Positions 43,299 through 51,934 are shown, numbered from the stretch's first letter. The stretch is DNA of 64,000 nucleotides from Mesorhizobium loti (GCA_002356515.1 AP017605.1:806001-870000); one strand, 5' to 3'. The notes: generated by a model not told the origin, from the sequence alone. Translations and numbers: made by a program.

Positions 43299-44261
43299 TC
43301 AGAAGGCGACCTTGTCGCCACCTTTCAGGGACAGGATCTCGCGCGCCTCGTCCGGCGTCGCCACTTCCATGCCAAGCCCCTCGATGATCTTGCGCGCCAG
43401 CAGGACCTGCTCGGCGTTGGACTTGGCGAGTTTGCCCTTGCCGGCCCACAGGCTGTCCTCCAGCCCGACCCGGATATTGCCGCCGAGCGCTGCCGATTGC
43501 GCCGCGATGCGCAGCTGGCTGGCGCCGGCGCCGAGCACCGACCAGCGGAACTGGTCGCCGAACAGCCGGTCGGCGGTGCGCTTCATATGGGCGACGTCTT
43601 CCGGATGGGTGCCGATGCCGCCGAGCAGGCCGAACACCGACTGCACGAAGAACGGCGGCCTCACCAGCCCGCGATCGGCGAAATGGGCAAGGTTGTAGAG
43701 GTGCGCAATGTCGTAGCACTCGAACTCAAAGCGCGTGCCATTGTCGTAGCAGGTCGCCAGTATGTACTCGATGTCCTTGAATGAGTTGCGGAAAACGAGG
43801 TCGCGCGTCGCCTCCAGATGCGGCTTTTCCCAGTCGAACTTGAAGGTCTCGTATTTGTCGGCGAGGTGATAGAGGCCGAAATTGATCGAGCCCATGTTGA
43901 GCGAGGCCACTTCCGGCTTGAACTGGGCGGCCGGGCGCACGCGCTCCTCGACCTTCATGTAGGGGCTGCCGCCCGTGGTGATGTTGATGGCGGCATTGGT
44001 GCCTTGCTTGACGCGCGGCAGGAAGCGGGCAAAGGCCTCCGGCGTCTGGTCGGGCTTGCCGGTTTCCGGGTCTCGTGCGTGCAGATGCAGGATCGCGGCA
44101 CCGGCCTCCGCCGCCGCGATCGCCTCCGAGGCGATCTGATCGGGCGTAATCGGCAGATAGGGCGACATGGTCGGCGTATGGATCGCGCCTGTCACCGCGC
44201 AGGTGATGATGACCTTACCCTTGACCGCCGATGCGCCTGATTTGCGGCTGGTTTCTTTCAT
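43299..44261 (-). CDS. BKACE (3-keto-5-aminohexanoate cleavage enzyme family)
   Basis: A 320-residue TIM-barrel enzyme of the beta-keto acid cleavage family, which condenses a beta-keto acid with acetyl-CoA and yields acetoacetate plus a new acyl-CoA. The zinc-binding pair is in ILHLHARDPETGKP and the later zinc Glu in RVGLEDSLW. VKGKVIITCAVTGA is the N-terminal strand. Its start overlaps the upstream dehydrogenase stop by four bases. That neighbour resembles L-gulonate 3-dehydrogenase, so the keto acid here is likely a 3-keto aldonate rather than dehydrocarnitine. Substrate assignment is inference. Confidence 0.88.
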   Translation of the reverse strand: MKETSRKSGASAVKGKVIITCAVTGAIHTPTMSPYLPITPDQIASEAIAAAEAGAAILHLHARDPETGKPDQTPEAFARFLPRVKQGTNAAINITTGGSPYMKVEERVRPAAQFKPEVASLNMGSINFGLYHLADKYETFKFDWEKPHLEATRDLVFRNSFKDIEYILATCYDNGTRFEFECYDIAHLYNLAHFADRGLVRPPFFVQSVFGLLGGIGTHPEDVAHMKRTADRLFGDQFRWSVLGAGASQLRIAAQSAALGGNIRVGLEDSLWAGKGKLAKSNAEQVLLARKIIEGLGMEVATPDEAREILSLKGGDKVAF

Positions 44262-45205
44262 TGTCCGAACTCCTGATCCGATTTCTTCTTGTGCGCCGCC
44301 AGCGCCATCAGCCGGCGATCCCGCCAGACCTGCCGCTCACCCAGGCTCTCCCTTGGCAAGCGCTTGCTGCGTTCGGCCTCGACGGTTGCCATGACCTCGC
44401 CCGCCCAGTCGACCCGGCGCAGCATCTGCGGAAAAATGTTGGAATAGATGCCCTGGTAGCGATCGACATAATCGCGCACGCCGCCGGGTGCGTTGAGGTC
44501 GATGGTCTCGAACGGTCCCATGAACGACCAGCGCAGCGCCAACCCGTCGCGGATGCCGATGTCGATATCCTCGACGCTGGCATAGCCATCCGCGACAAGC
44601 CGGAAAGCCTCCTCCAGCAAGGCGCCCTGCAAGCGGTTCATGATGAAGCCGTCGAGCTCGCGCTTCATCACCAGCGGTGCGTGGCCGGCATCGATGAGGA
44701 AGGCGCGCGTCCTTTCCAGCGTCTCGGCGGAGGTCCACGGCGCCGGCACCACCTCCGCCGCCGGAATGAGGTACGGCGGGTTGATCGGATGCACGACCAG
44801 GCAGCGATGCCGCCCTTCTAGATGGTTGGTGAATTTCGACGGCAACAGCGCCGAGGTGGAACTGGCGATCACCGTTTGCGGACCGGCAAGCCTGTCGATC
44901 AGGGAGAATACTTCCCGCTTCACATCGAGGTTTTCAGGTGTGTTTTCCTGCACATGGGCGGCATCGGCCAGCGCCTCCGCCAGTTCGCCGACGACTGCGA
45001 TGCGACCCAGCACAGCGTCGACGGATTGCCCGCGCAGCAGATCGTTCGCGCCGAGATCGCCGAGCACGCCTTCTATGTAGTCGCGGGCGCCATCCGTCGC
45101 AGCCGGCGACTGGTCCCACATGCGCACAGCATGGCCGGCGCGGGCGAAGCTGATCGCCCAGGCCCGCCCGATGAACCCGCTTCCGACAATCGCGACATTG
45201 GCCAT
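44258..45205 (-). CDS. Lambda-crystallin/L-gulonate 3-dehydrogenase-like oxidoreductase
   Basis: A 315-residue NAD-dependent enzyme of the 3-hydroxyacyl-CoA dehydrogenase superfamily. VAIVGSGFIGRAWA is the NAD-binding motif, SSTSALLPSK and HPINPPYLIPAAEVVP hold the catalytic region. The C-terminal half (GFIMNRLQGALLEEAFRLV, WSFMGPFETIDLNAPGG, RQVWRDRRLMALA) closely follows the pattern I recall for CRYL1, which oxidises L-gulonate at C3. L-carnitine dehydrogenase is a related alternative. ATG 45205 gives a short N terminus right at the motif. The frame upstream to 45313 is unlikely. Confidence 0.88.
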   Translation of the reverse strand: MANVAIVGSGFIGRAWAISFARAGHAVRMWDQSPAATDGARDYIEGVLGDLGANDLLRGQSVDAVLGRIAVVGELAEALADAAHVQENTPENLDVKREVFSLIDRLAGPQTVIASSTSALLPSKFTNHLEGRHRCLVVHPINPPYLIPAAEVVPAPWTSAETLERTRAFLIDAGHAPLVMKRELDGFIMNRLQGALLEEAFRLVADGYASVEDIDIGIRDGLALRWSFMGPFETIDLNAPGGVRDYVDRYQGIYSNIFPQMLRRVDWAGEVMATVEAERSKRLPRESLGERQVWRDRRLMALAAHKKKSDQEFGQ

Positions 45206-45215
45206 GGATTGTTCC

Positions 45216-46022
45216 TCAGAGTGTTTCGACGTTGCCGTCGACGCCGAGCGACTGGCCCGAAATGTTGATGCCCGCGTCGGACAGCAGAAACGCCACCATC
45301 GAGGCCACGTCATAAGGGCTGGTCATGCGGCGCAGCGAAATGTTCTGCAGATAGCGCCCGGTCATCTCCTCATGGCTGATGCCGATTTGCTTGGCGCGTG
45401 CCGCGATGACGCCCTCGATACGTGGCCCCTCGATGATGCCGGGCAAGATGGCATTGACCCTGATGCCGTGCGGTCCAAGCTCCTTGGCGAGGCTCTGCGT
45501 GAAACCGATGACGCCGAACTTGGCCGCCGAATAGGGCGTGCGGAACGCGTAGCCATGGCGGCCGGCCGCCGATGACATCGACACGATCGAGCCGCCGCCT
45601 GCCGCCTTGATCAGCGGCACGGCGCGCCGGGCACAGAGGAACTGGCCCGTCAGGCAGATGTCGATGCAGCGCCGCCAGTCGTCCGGTTCGATCTCGTCGA
45701 CACCGCCGGTCGGTCCGGCAATTCCGGCATTGTTGATCAGCGCATCGAGCCCGCCGAGTTTTTCCTGGACCGTCTCGAACAGCCGGTCGACATCCTCGTC
45801 GCGCGAGACATCGGCCTTGACCGCCGCGACCAGGTCGATCTTGCCGGGAGCGGCGGCCAGCGCCTCGTCGGAGATGTCGCAGACGACGATGCGGGCGCCG
45901 AGCCGCGACAGCGTTTCGGCGATGGCGAAGCCGATGCCGCCAGCGCCCGCCGTCACCAGCACACGCTGTCCTTTCAGCCCGGCCAGAAATTCGTCCGCCG
46001 TTGCGGGTGCCTTTGCGCTCAT
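45216..46022 (-). CDS. Short-chain dehydrogenase/reductase (probable sugar dehydrogenase)
   Basis: A 268-residue SDR. TAGAGGIGFAIAE near residue 24 is the cofactor loop, CDISD suggests NAD preference, NNAGIAGP, the catalytic Ser in SMSSAAGRHG and the YSAAKFG pair complete the active site. The end (SGQSLGVDGNVETL) is typical of aldose or alcohol-oxidising members. It sits between the transporter and the lactone/acid enzymes, so it probably oxidises the imported sugar at C1. ATG 46022 lies 13 bp after the permease stop. Confidence 0.9.
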   Translation of the reverse strand: MSAKAPATADEFLAGLKGQRVLVTAGAGGIGFAIAETLSRLGARIVVCDISDEALAAAPGKIDLVAAVKADVSRDEDVDRLFETVQEKLGGLDALINNAGIAGPTGGVDEIEPDDWRRCIDICLTGQFLCARRAVPLIKAAGGGSIVSMSSAAGRHGYAFRTPYSAAKFGVIGFTQSLAKELGPHGIRVNAILPGIIEGPRIEGVIAARAKQIGISHEEMTGRYLQNISLRRMTSPYDVASMVAFLLSDAGINISGQSLGVDGNVETL

Positions 46023-46035
46023 CGTCCTGTCCTTT

Positions 46036-48117
46036 TCATTGCAGCCGCCGTTCGCGCAGCGCCATGACGGCACCGAGAACGACCAACCCGTAAAGAATTG
46101 CCCTTGTGGCGTAGGGAAGCGTGGTGCCGGCCAGCAGCATCTGCAGCGCCGTCAAAAGCAGCACGCCGCCGAGCATGCCGAGATAGTGGCCGCGCCCACC
46201 GGTGATCAGCGCGCCGCCGACCACCACCACCGCGATCGACGGCAAGAGATAATCGTCGCCCATGCCAAGGCTAGCCTGGCCGGAAAAGCCGGTCAGCATG
46301 ATGCCGACGATCGCCGCACAAACGGCCGACAGCATGTAGACCAGGATCAGCGTGCGCTCGACGCCGATGCCGGACAGGCGCGCCGCGCGCAGCCCGTTGC
46401 CGATGCCGTAGACCCGGCGTCCGAACGGCGTGCGCCCGAGCAGCAGCACCGCAACGGCCACGAAGACGATCATCAACAGCACGATCGGGGTGACAAAGCC
46501 GAGCTTGGCCGTCATGAACCAGCGCAGCATCGGCGAGGAGAAACCGGCCGGCGTTCCCTGCGAATAGACAAGCGCGAAGCCCTGCAGGATGCCGTTGGTG
46601 GCCAGCGTCATGACGATCGGCGAGATGCCGAGATAGGCGATGCCGAAGCCATTGGCGAAACCGATGGCGCAGGCCATCACCAGCACGACCGGGAGGGCAT
46701 AGAGGAGTGCGGCGTCGGAGCCATTGACCATGCCGGCCAGGATGATGCCGGAAATGCCGATCGTCCACGGCACGGAAAGATCGAGGCCACCGGTCAGAAT
46801 GACCGTTCCCTGCCCCAGCGCCAGGACGGCGAGGAAGGACGACAAGACCAGCAGCGAGTTCCAGTAACCCGGATTGAGGACGGCGCGACCGAGCCAGATC
46901 TGGGTGACGACCACGATGATGAGCAGGCAGACATAGGCGGGCAGCGCATAGCGCAGCGTCTCGGCGTTGCGGAGGCGGAAAGCCGGGCGCGGCGATGCCG
47001 GACCGCGCGGGCCTTGCGACGGCCCAGTAATCTTGAGCCGCCGGTCGATCGGCTCGAGCTGCGAAGGCAATATGCCAGCACGCCAGGCAGCGAGCCGGGC
47101 GCGCGCCGCGCGCAGTTGCACGGCCAGCACCGATGCGTGGGACAAGGATCCGGCAAGGGCCGCCAGCACCAGGATGGTGCCTTCCGCGATGGTCGAATAG
47201 TAAGCCGATACGTTGAGCACCAGCAGCATGTTCACCACCATCATCAGGATATAGGCGCCGAAGACGGTGCCGACCGGACCGCCCTGCCCGCCGCCAAGCC
47301 GCGTGCCGCCGACGACGACAGCCGCGAACATCGAAAGCAGCAGCGGATTGCCGACCAGCGGGTCGGCACTGCCGGTCTGCGCGCTGATGAACACGCCGGC
47401 AAGGCCGTAGCAGCCGCCGGCCATGACATAGACGGCAAAGCGCACCAGCACGACATTGACGCCGACGGCAGCGGCCGAATCCGGGTCGCTGCCGACGGCA
47501 TAGAGTGCGGTGCCGAAACGGGTTCCCTTCAGCCAGAACCAGGCGAGCAGGACGACGCCGATCACCACCAGCGGCATGGGCAGCCAGCCGGTGATCGCAT
47601 CGCCCAGATAGAATGTGCCGAGATCGGGCGACACGAAGCCGCCGGGCTTGTCCATCACCAGCAACGTGACGCCTTGCAGGATGAACATGGTGGAGAGCGT
47701 CACCACGATGGGCTGCATGCGCAGCACCGCGATGAAGAAGCCGTTGAAGGCGCCCACCGCCATGCCGACGCCGATGCCGACGGCCGTCCACAAAAGGATG
47801 CTCGCGCCTGGCGCCATCGGGTCCATGCTCGATGCCAGCACGACATTGACCAGCGAGATCACCGCGCCGGCGGACAGGTCGAAGCCGCCCGACAAGATGA
47901 CGATGGTCTGGCCGATTGCCGCCAGCGCCGAGGTCGCGCCGCCGCTCGACAGGAACGACACGTCGAAATAGGTCAGCGGCCCGGCACTGATCCAGTCGAC
48001 GATGAAAAGCAGGATCGCAAGAACGATGGCGGCGATCAGCGCGCCGCGATGGCGCATCAGCGCGCGGCGCAGGCCGAAACCTGCCAAAACAGGGGATGAA
48101 ACTGCAGCGCTGCTCAT
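46036..48117 (-). CDS. Double-length sugar ABC permease (two fused RbsC-type domains)
   Basis: A 693-residue inner-membrane protein made of two complete BPD_transp_2 units. The first (about residues 20-325) has VILSGGFDLSAGAVISL, LYAVGSDPDSAAAVGV and GGTRLGGGQGG; the second (about 380-690) has VILTGGLDLSVPWTIG, VYGIGNGLRAARLSGI and VVVVGGALITGGRG. A 50-residue basic, proline-rich cytoplasmic linker joins them. The gene thus encodes the whole permease dimer. It overlaps the ATPase gene stop by four bases. Fused forms are uncommon compared with separate permeases. Confidence 0.92.
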   Translation of the reverse strand: MSSAAVSSPVLAGFGLRRALMRHRGALIAAIVLAILLFIVDWISAGPLTYFDVSFLSSGGATSALAAIGQTIVILSGGFDLSAGAVISLVNVVLASSMDPMAPGASILLWTAVGIGVGMAVGAFNGFFIAVLRMQPIVVTLSTMFILQGVTLLVMDKPGGFVSPDLGTFYLGDAITGWLPMPLVVIGVVLLAWFWLKGTRFGTALYAVGSDPDSAAAVGVNVVLVRFAVYVMAGGCYGLAGVFISAQTGSADPLVGNPLLLSMFAAVVVGGTRLGGGQGGPVGTVFGAYILMMVVNMLLVLNVSAYYSTIAEGTILVLAALAGSLSHASVLAVQLRAARARLAAWRAGILPSQLEPIDRRLKITGPSQGPRGPASPRPAFRLRNAETLRYALPAYVCLLIIVVVTQIWLGRAVLNPGYWNSLLVLSSFLAVLALGQGTVILTGGLDLSVPWTIGISGIILAGMVNGSDAALLYALPVVLVMACAIGFANGFGIAYLGISPIVMTLATNGILQGFALVYSQGTPAGFSSPMLRWFMTAKLGFVTPIVLLMIVFVAVAVLLLGRTPFGRRVYGIGNGLRAARLSGIGVERTLILVYMLSAVCAAIVGIMLTGFSGQASLGMGDDYLLPSIAVVVVGGALITGGRGHYLGMLGGVLLLTALQMLLAGTTLPYATRAILYGLVVLGAVMALRERRLQ

Positions 48118-49646
48118 GCGGCTTCTTCCCCGGCATGGCCGAGCGCCGGCCGCATGATGGCGGGTTCGGTGATGGCGTCACCTTCGAGCTCGGCCGCGAT
48201 GCGCCCGTCATAGAGAACCAGGACCCGGTCGCATTGGTGGACGAGTTCGGGAATCTCCGTCGAGTGCAGCAGGATCGAGCCGCCGGCGGCGACGTAGTTT
48301 CGCATCATCACATAGAGCTCATGCTTGGTGCCGACATCGATGCCGCGTGTGGGATCGAACAGAAGCAGGATGCGGCTCTGCGCCACCAGCCATTTTGCGA
48401 TGGCGATCTTCTGCTGGTTGCCGCCGGAAAACGCCCCGGCCCGCGTCCACAGCGCGCGGCGGTCGACCTCGACGGTGGCGAATGCTTCCTCGACGGAACG
48501 AGTCTCGGCCTGCGCGTTGACAAGGCCGAAGCGCGTGAAACGCGACACCACGGGCAGCGTGGCGTTCTGGCTGCCCGAGAGTTTCAGGAACAGGCCTTCG
48601 GATTTGCGGTCTTCCGGCACCAGGCCGATGGCCATGTTGGGCCGCAGCGCATCCGCCGGCGAGCCGAGCCAGACCTTGCGACCATCGACAAGCACGTCGC
48701 CGCGGGTGATTTCGGCCATGCCGAAGCAGGCCAGGAACAGGTCTTGCTGGCCCATGCCCTGCAGTCCGGCAATGCCGAGGATCTCGCCCCGGCGCAGGTC
48801 GAAGCGCGCGCCGTCGAGCTTGCGCCCGACCTTGAGGTCGCGCACGCCAAGAACCGGCGGGCCGAAAGCCTGGGCGCCGTCGGGTTTGGGCGGGAAGGTC
48901 TGCTCGATGGAGCGGCCGATGATCTTTTCGATGACGTCCGCATCGGAAACATCTGCGACCGGCGCGGTTACGATATGCCGGCCGTTCCTCAGGATCGTCA
49001 GCGTGTCGCAAAAGGCGCGAACCTCGCGCATGCGATGGGTGATGAAGACGATGGTGGTGCCCGCCGCCTTCAGCCTGGCGATGATGTCGCCCAGCCAGTC
49101 GACGTCGCGACCGGCAAGCGTCGAGGTCGGCTCGTCGAGCAAAAGAATGCGCGGCTTACGGTAGAGGGCACGCGCAATCTCGATCTTCTGGCGCACCGAA
49201 AGCTCGAGTTCGCCGACCTCGGCATCGAGATCGACGGAAAAGCCGAGTTCGTCGATGTGGCGGCGGACAGCCTTGCGCGCGGCACTGCGCCTGATCAGCC
49301 CCGAGATGCCAACGGGCGCGTAGGGTAGCAGCATATTGTCGAGGACGGAGAGATCGCGCACCAGGGTCATTTCCTGGAAAGCCGTCTGCACGCCGAGCGC
49401 ATGCGCCGCGCGCGGCGCGCCGTAGCCGATCTCCTTGCCGAAAACCCTGATATGACCGGCGCTCGGCCGCACCAGTCCCGACAGAAGTTTCACCAGCGTC
49501 GACTTGCCGGCGCCATTCTCACCCAGCAGCGCGTGGACACTGCCGGGGGCGATGCGGAACGACACGCCGTCCAGCGCCACGGTCGCGCCGAACGCTTTGC
49601 TGATGCCGTCAATCTCGATGGCGGAAAGCGCGGAATGTTCTGTCAT
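48114..49646 (-). CDS. Sugar ABC transporter ATPase with two nucleotide-binding domains
   Basis: A 510-residue RbsA/MglA-type ATPase. Domain 1 has GENGAGKST, a degenerate signature (LSVRQKIEIARAL) and LLLDEPTSTL; domain 2 has SGGNQQKIAIAKWL but a Walker B reading LLFDPTRGIDVG, lacking the usual catalytic Glu after Asp. A degenerate first signature is normal in the family, the missing second Glu less so. ATG 49646 (MTEHSALSAIEIDG) is preferred to the upstream frame start at 49682. It lies between the binding protein and the fused permease. Confidence 0.92.
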   Translation of the reverse strand: MTEHSALSAIEIDGISKAFGATVALDGVSFRIAPGSVHALLGENGAGKSTLVKLLSGLVRPSAGHIRVFGKEIGYGAPRAAHALGVQTAFQEMTLVRDLSVLDNMLLPYAPVGISGLIRRSAARKAVRRHIDELGFSVDLDAEVGELELSVRQKIEIARALYRKPRILLLDEPTSTLAGRDVDWLGDIIARLKAAGTTIVFITHRMREVRAFCDTLTILRNGRHIVTAPVADVSDADVIEKIIGRSIEQTFPPKPDGAQAFGPPVLGVRDLKVGRKLDGARFDLRRGEILGIAGLQGMGQQDLFLACFGMAEITRGDVLVDGRKVWLGSPADALRPNMAIGLVPEDRKSEGLFLKLSGSQNATLPVVSRFTRFGLVNAQAETRSVEEAFATVEVDRRALWTRAGAFSGGNQQKIAIAKWLVAQSRILLLFDPTRGIDVGTKHELYVMMRNYVAAGGSILLHSTEIPELVHQCDRVLVLYDGRIAAELEGDAITEPAIMRPALGHAGEEAA

Positions 49647-49696
49647 ATCCTCGATCGCAGGCTGCGCACTTTGGGACGCCACGCACTAGCGCGGAT

Positions 49697-49729
49697 CGAC
49701 GATGCACGGGCAAGGTCCGTGCATCGTCG
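49697..49729 (-). other. Intercistronic stem-loop between binding-protein and ATPase genes
   Basis: Perfect 13-bp arms (CGACGATGCACGG / CCGTGCATCGTCG) around a seven-base loop in the 101-bp gap. There is no T tract on the minus strand, so it is not a classic terminator. Stems here in ABC operons often stabilise the upstream message and raise binding-protein yield relative to the membrane parts. Confidence 0.6.
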
Positions 49730-49747
49730 CGATTTGCAGGGGGAGGC

Positions 49748-50875
49748 TCAGTTCTCCGGCTGTCCGACGAGGGCGGCGTTGAGCCCGATCTCGGGCGTCT
49801 GGTCCGAAAAGATCGAGGCGAACCAGCCGGGGTTGGAGACCAGCGACGGCTTGAAGACGTTGCAGCCGGCCTTCATCTCCGCCCAGGTGCCTTCATCGCA
49901 CAGCTTGATCGTCTCATTGGTGACGAGCGGCAGCGGCAGGATCGTGGTCTTCGGCACATCCTTGCCCTCGATCGCCTCGACGGCAAGTTTCAGCGCCAGC
50001 GCACCGGAATAAGGCGGCGAGGCATAGGAGATGCGTTGCGCGCCCGCCGGTGCGTAGGGCGGAGCCGAACCCTCGACGTCGGTACCCTCCGGCAGCATCT
50101 GGATGCGGCCGCCATTGGAGCCCTCGCCCGCGCAAGGCAGGAGTTCGCTGGCCTTCTTGCCGGCCTCGAGCTGCATGGAGTTTGCGGTGAAGCAGCCGAC
50201 CTGCATCCACAGCCCGTTAATATCGCCCCAGCTGCGCGTGGCGAGGATCTTGGAGAGTTCGGTGCGGGCGACCGCCTGGCTCCACATGCCGACGGCCTCG
50301 CCGACGATCTTGATGTCGGGATACTTGGCAAAGACTTCCTTGGCGGCCTTTGTGCGCTGGTCGTCGACGGATGTTCCGGGAACACCGGTGATGGCGATGA
50401 TGTTGCCCTTGCCGTTGAGCTTTTTCACCAGCCATTCGGCGGTCACCCTGCCTGCTTCCAGCTGGTCGATATGGACGTTGTAGGCGCAAGGTTCGGTGAT
50501 CTCGGCGTCGTAGGCAAAGACCTTCACCCCCTTGTCGCAGGCGTTCTTCACGACCTGGTTGAGCGCGGTCGGCGAGATCGGATAGACGACGATCGCCTCG
50601 GCGCCGCTTTGCACCATGGCGTTGATCTGTTGGATCTGGCGTTGTGCGTTGGGCCCGGCGACCTGGACCTGCAGGTCCACCTTGTCGGCAAGGCTCTTGT
50701 GTGCGGCCATGGCCTTGACCATGTTCGCCGCCTCGGCCTGCCAGTCATTGCCGATGTAGCTCATGCTGAGAAAGATCTTGTGCTTTTCGGCTGCCTCGGC
50801 GGCCGACATGCCAAAGGCGCATACGGCCATGCCGGCCAGCAGCGCGAGCCGCCGGACTTTCAATCCGATACCCAT
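49748..50875 (-). CDS. Sugar ABC transporter periplasmic substrate-binding protein
   Basis: A 375-residue exported protein with a signal peptide ending near MSAAEAAEK, then a ribose-type periplasmic fold: KIFLSMSYIGNDWQAEAANMV, INAMVQSGAEAIVVYPISPTALN, GVPGTSVDDQRTKAAKE. It is longer than typical RbsB and contains four cysteines likely forming disulphides. GGGAGGA before ATG 50875 decides the start. It is the first gene of the minus-strand cluster and probably its most highly expressed. Confidence 0.9.
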   Translation of the reverse strand: MGIGLKVRRLALLAGMAVCAFGMSAAEAAEKHKIFLSMSYIGNDWQAEAANMVKAMAAHKSLADKVDLQVQVAGPNAQRQIQQINAMVQSGAEAIVVYPISPTALNQVVKNACDKGVKVFAYDAEITEPCAYNVHIDQLEAGRVTAEWLVKKLNGKGNIIAITGVPGTSVDDQRTKAAKEVFAKYPDIKIVGEAVGMWSQAVARTELSKILATRSWGDINGLWMQVGCFTANSMQLEAGKKASELLPCAGEGSNGGRIQMLPEGTDVEGSAPPYAPAGAQRISYASPPYSGALALKLAVEAIEGKDVPKTTILPLPLVTNETIKLCDEGTWAEMKAGCNVFKPSLVSNPGWFASIFSDQTPEIGLNAALVGQPEN

Positions 50876-50964
50876 GTGAATTCCTCCCGATACGAACGAC
50901 CGAATGCCTCCCAAGGGCACGAGACGTGGCCCTTGTCATTCGATGTCGGCGACCGTATCAGCAT

Positions 50965-50979
50965 TTGATCAAAGATCAA
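50965..50979. promoter_or_regulatory. Palindrome TTGATCAAAGATCAA in the divergent control region
   Basis: Perfect six-base arms with a three-base centre, 90 bp upstream of the binding-protein start and 115 bp upstream of the GntR start. Flanking TATCA and TGATA extend the symmetry unevenly. This is the place and shape expected for the FadR-type GntR regulator encoded next to it. Confidence 0.55.
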
Positions 50980-51093
50980 TGATAAAATAACTTGACGGCA
51001 AAGCGACAGGCGCGGACGCTTGACGCGACAGCCGGAACCCTGCATTCCGAGACCGGGTTGAGACGCGGCCTTGCGCGGAAAGGTTTATGGGAG

Positions 51094-51774
51094 ATGGCCG
51101 GAGCGGCGTTCAGGAAGCCTGGTGTCGAGATCGTGCCCCTGTCCAGGGAGACCCTGCAGGACAGGGTCTATCGCCATGTCACCGAACTGATCCTCGACGG
51201 CAGCATCGTCCCCGGCGAGATGGTGACGGTTCAGAGTCTCGCCGACGCCTTCGGGGTCAGCCCGATGCCGGTCAGGGAAGCGTTGCGGCGGCTTACCGCG
51301 GCCAATGCCTTGATGGTCGTTTCAGGCCGCTCGATCGGCATTCCCGCACTCAGCCGCGCGCGCCTCGTCGATCTCAGGAATGTCCGCTTCGAAATCGAGG
51401 CGATCGCCGCCGCATGGGCGGCTGAGCGTATCGACGACCAGGGCATTGCGCAGTTGGGCCAACACCTGACCGCCCTCGAACAGGCCAATGCGGCGGGCGA
51501 CGTCAAATCCTATCTGCGCGCCAACTACGCCTTCCATTTCTCCATCTACCGGGCGGCGGGCTCGGAAAACATCCTCAACATCATCGAAAATCTGTGGCTG
51601 CAGATCAGCCCCTATTTCAACATGCTGCATGATTCCGGAAACTATTCGACCGCCAACGAGCACCACCAGGCGATGTATGCGGCGCTGCGCAACCGCGATG
51701 CCGAAGCCGTCCGCCAAGCCATCCGCGCCGACATCGACGCCGCCTTCGACGTCCTGGTCGACCTGCTGAAATAG
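51094..51774 (+). CDS. GntR/FadR-family transcriptional regulator
   Basis: About 226 residues from ATG 51094 (a TTG at 50992 opens the frame but seems too far upstream). The N-terminal winged helix (LQDRVYRHVTELILDGSIVPGEMV, LADAFGVSPMPVREALRRLTA) is followed by an FCD ligand domain: RFEIEAIAAAWAA, NYAFHFSIYRAAG and EHHQAMYAAL supply the metal-binding Asp/His-type positions. It is divergent from the sugar cluster and likely represses it until a sugar acid accumulates. Confidence 0.88.
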   Translation: MAGAAFRKPGVEIVPLSRETLQDRVYRHVTELILDGSIVPGEMVTVQSLADAFGVSPMPVREALRRLTAANALMVVSGRSIGIPALSRARLVDLRNVRFEIEAIAAAWAAERIDDQGIAQLGQHLTALEQANAAGDVKSYLRANYAFHFSIYRAAGSENILNIIENLWLQISPYFNMLHDSGNYSTANEHHQAMYAALRNRDAEAVRQAIRADIDAAFDVLVDLLK

Positions 51775-51790
51775 GACTGCGAAGCCGGCT

Positions 51791-51934
51791 AAGGTGTGTT
51801 GAGATTCAGGTCAGGCCGAGCCGAAAATGGTTGATACCGAGAACCGGAGCGGAGCGTACTTTTCGTACGTGAGCACCGGAAGCGCAGGTATCAGCCGTTT
51901 GCAGGCCGGCATCACCTGAATATCAACACACCTT
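51791..51934. repeat. 144-bp palindromic element between convergent genes
   Basis: Terminal arms of 21 bases match at 20 positions (beginning AAGGTGTGTTGA and ending TCAACACACCTT). Inside, GGTTGATACC pairs roughly with GGTATCAGCC, and GCGTAC-TTTT-C-GTACG forms the tip, so the whole element can fold into one long hairpin. The right end overlaps the first two bases of the reverse-strand LysR stop codon (51933-51935). It probably serves both flanking genes as a terminator and is likely a dispersed Mesorhizobium-type repeat; not verified. Confidence 0.7.

Noticed and set aside
45607..48099. An 830-codon plus-strand frame opposite the fused permease
   Set aside because: The product is a hydrophilic His/Asp/Gln/Arg-rich sequence expected from the complement of hydrophobic codons; the permease on the minus strand is clearly real.
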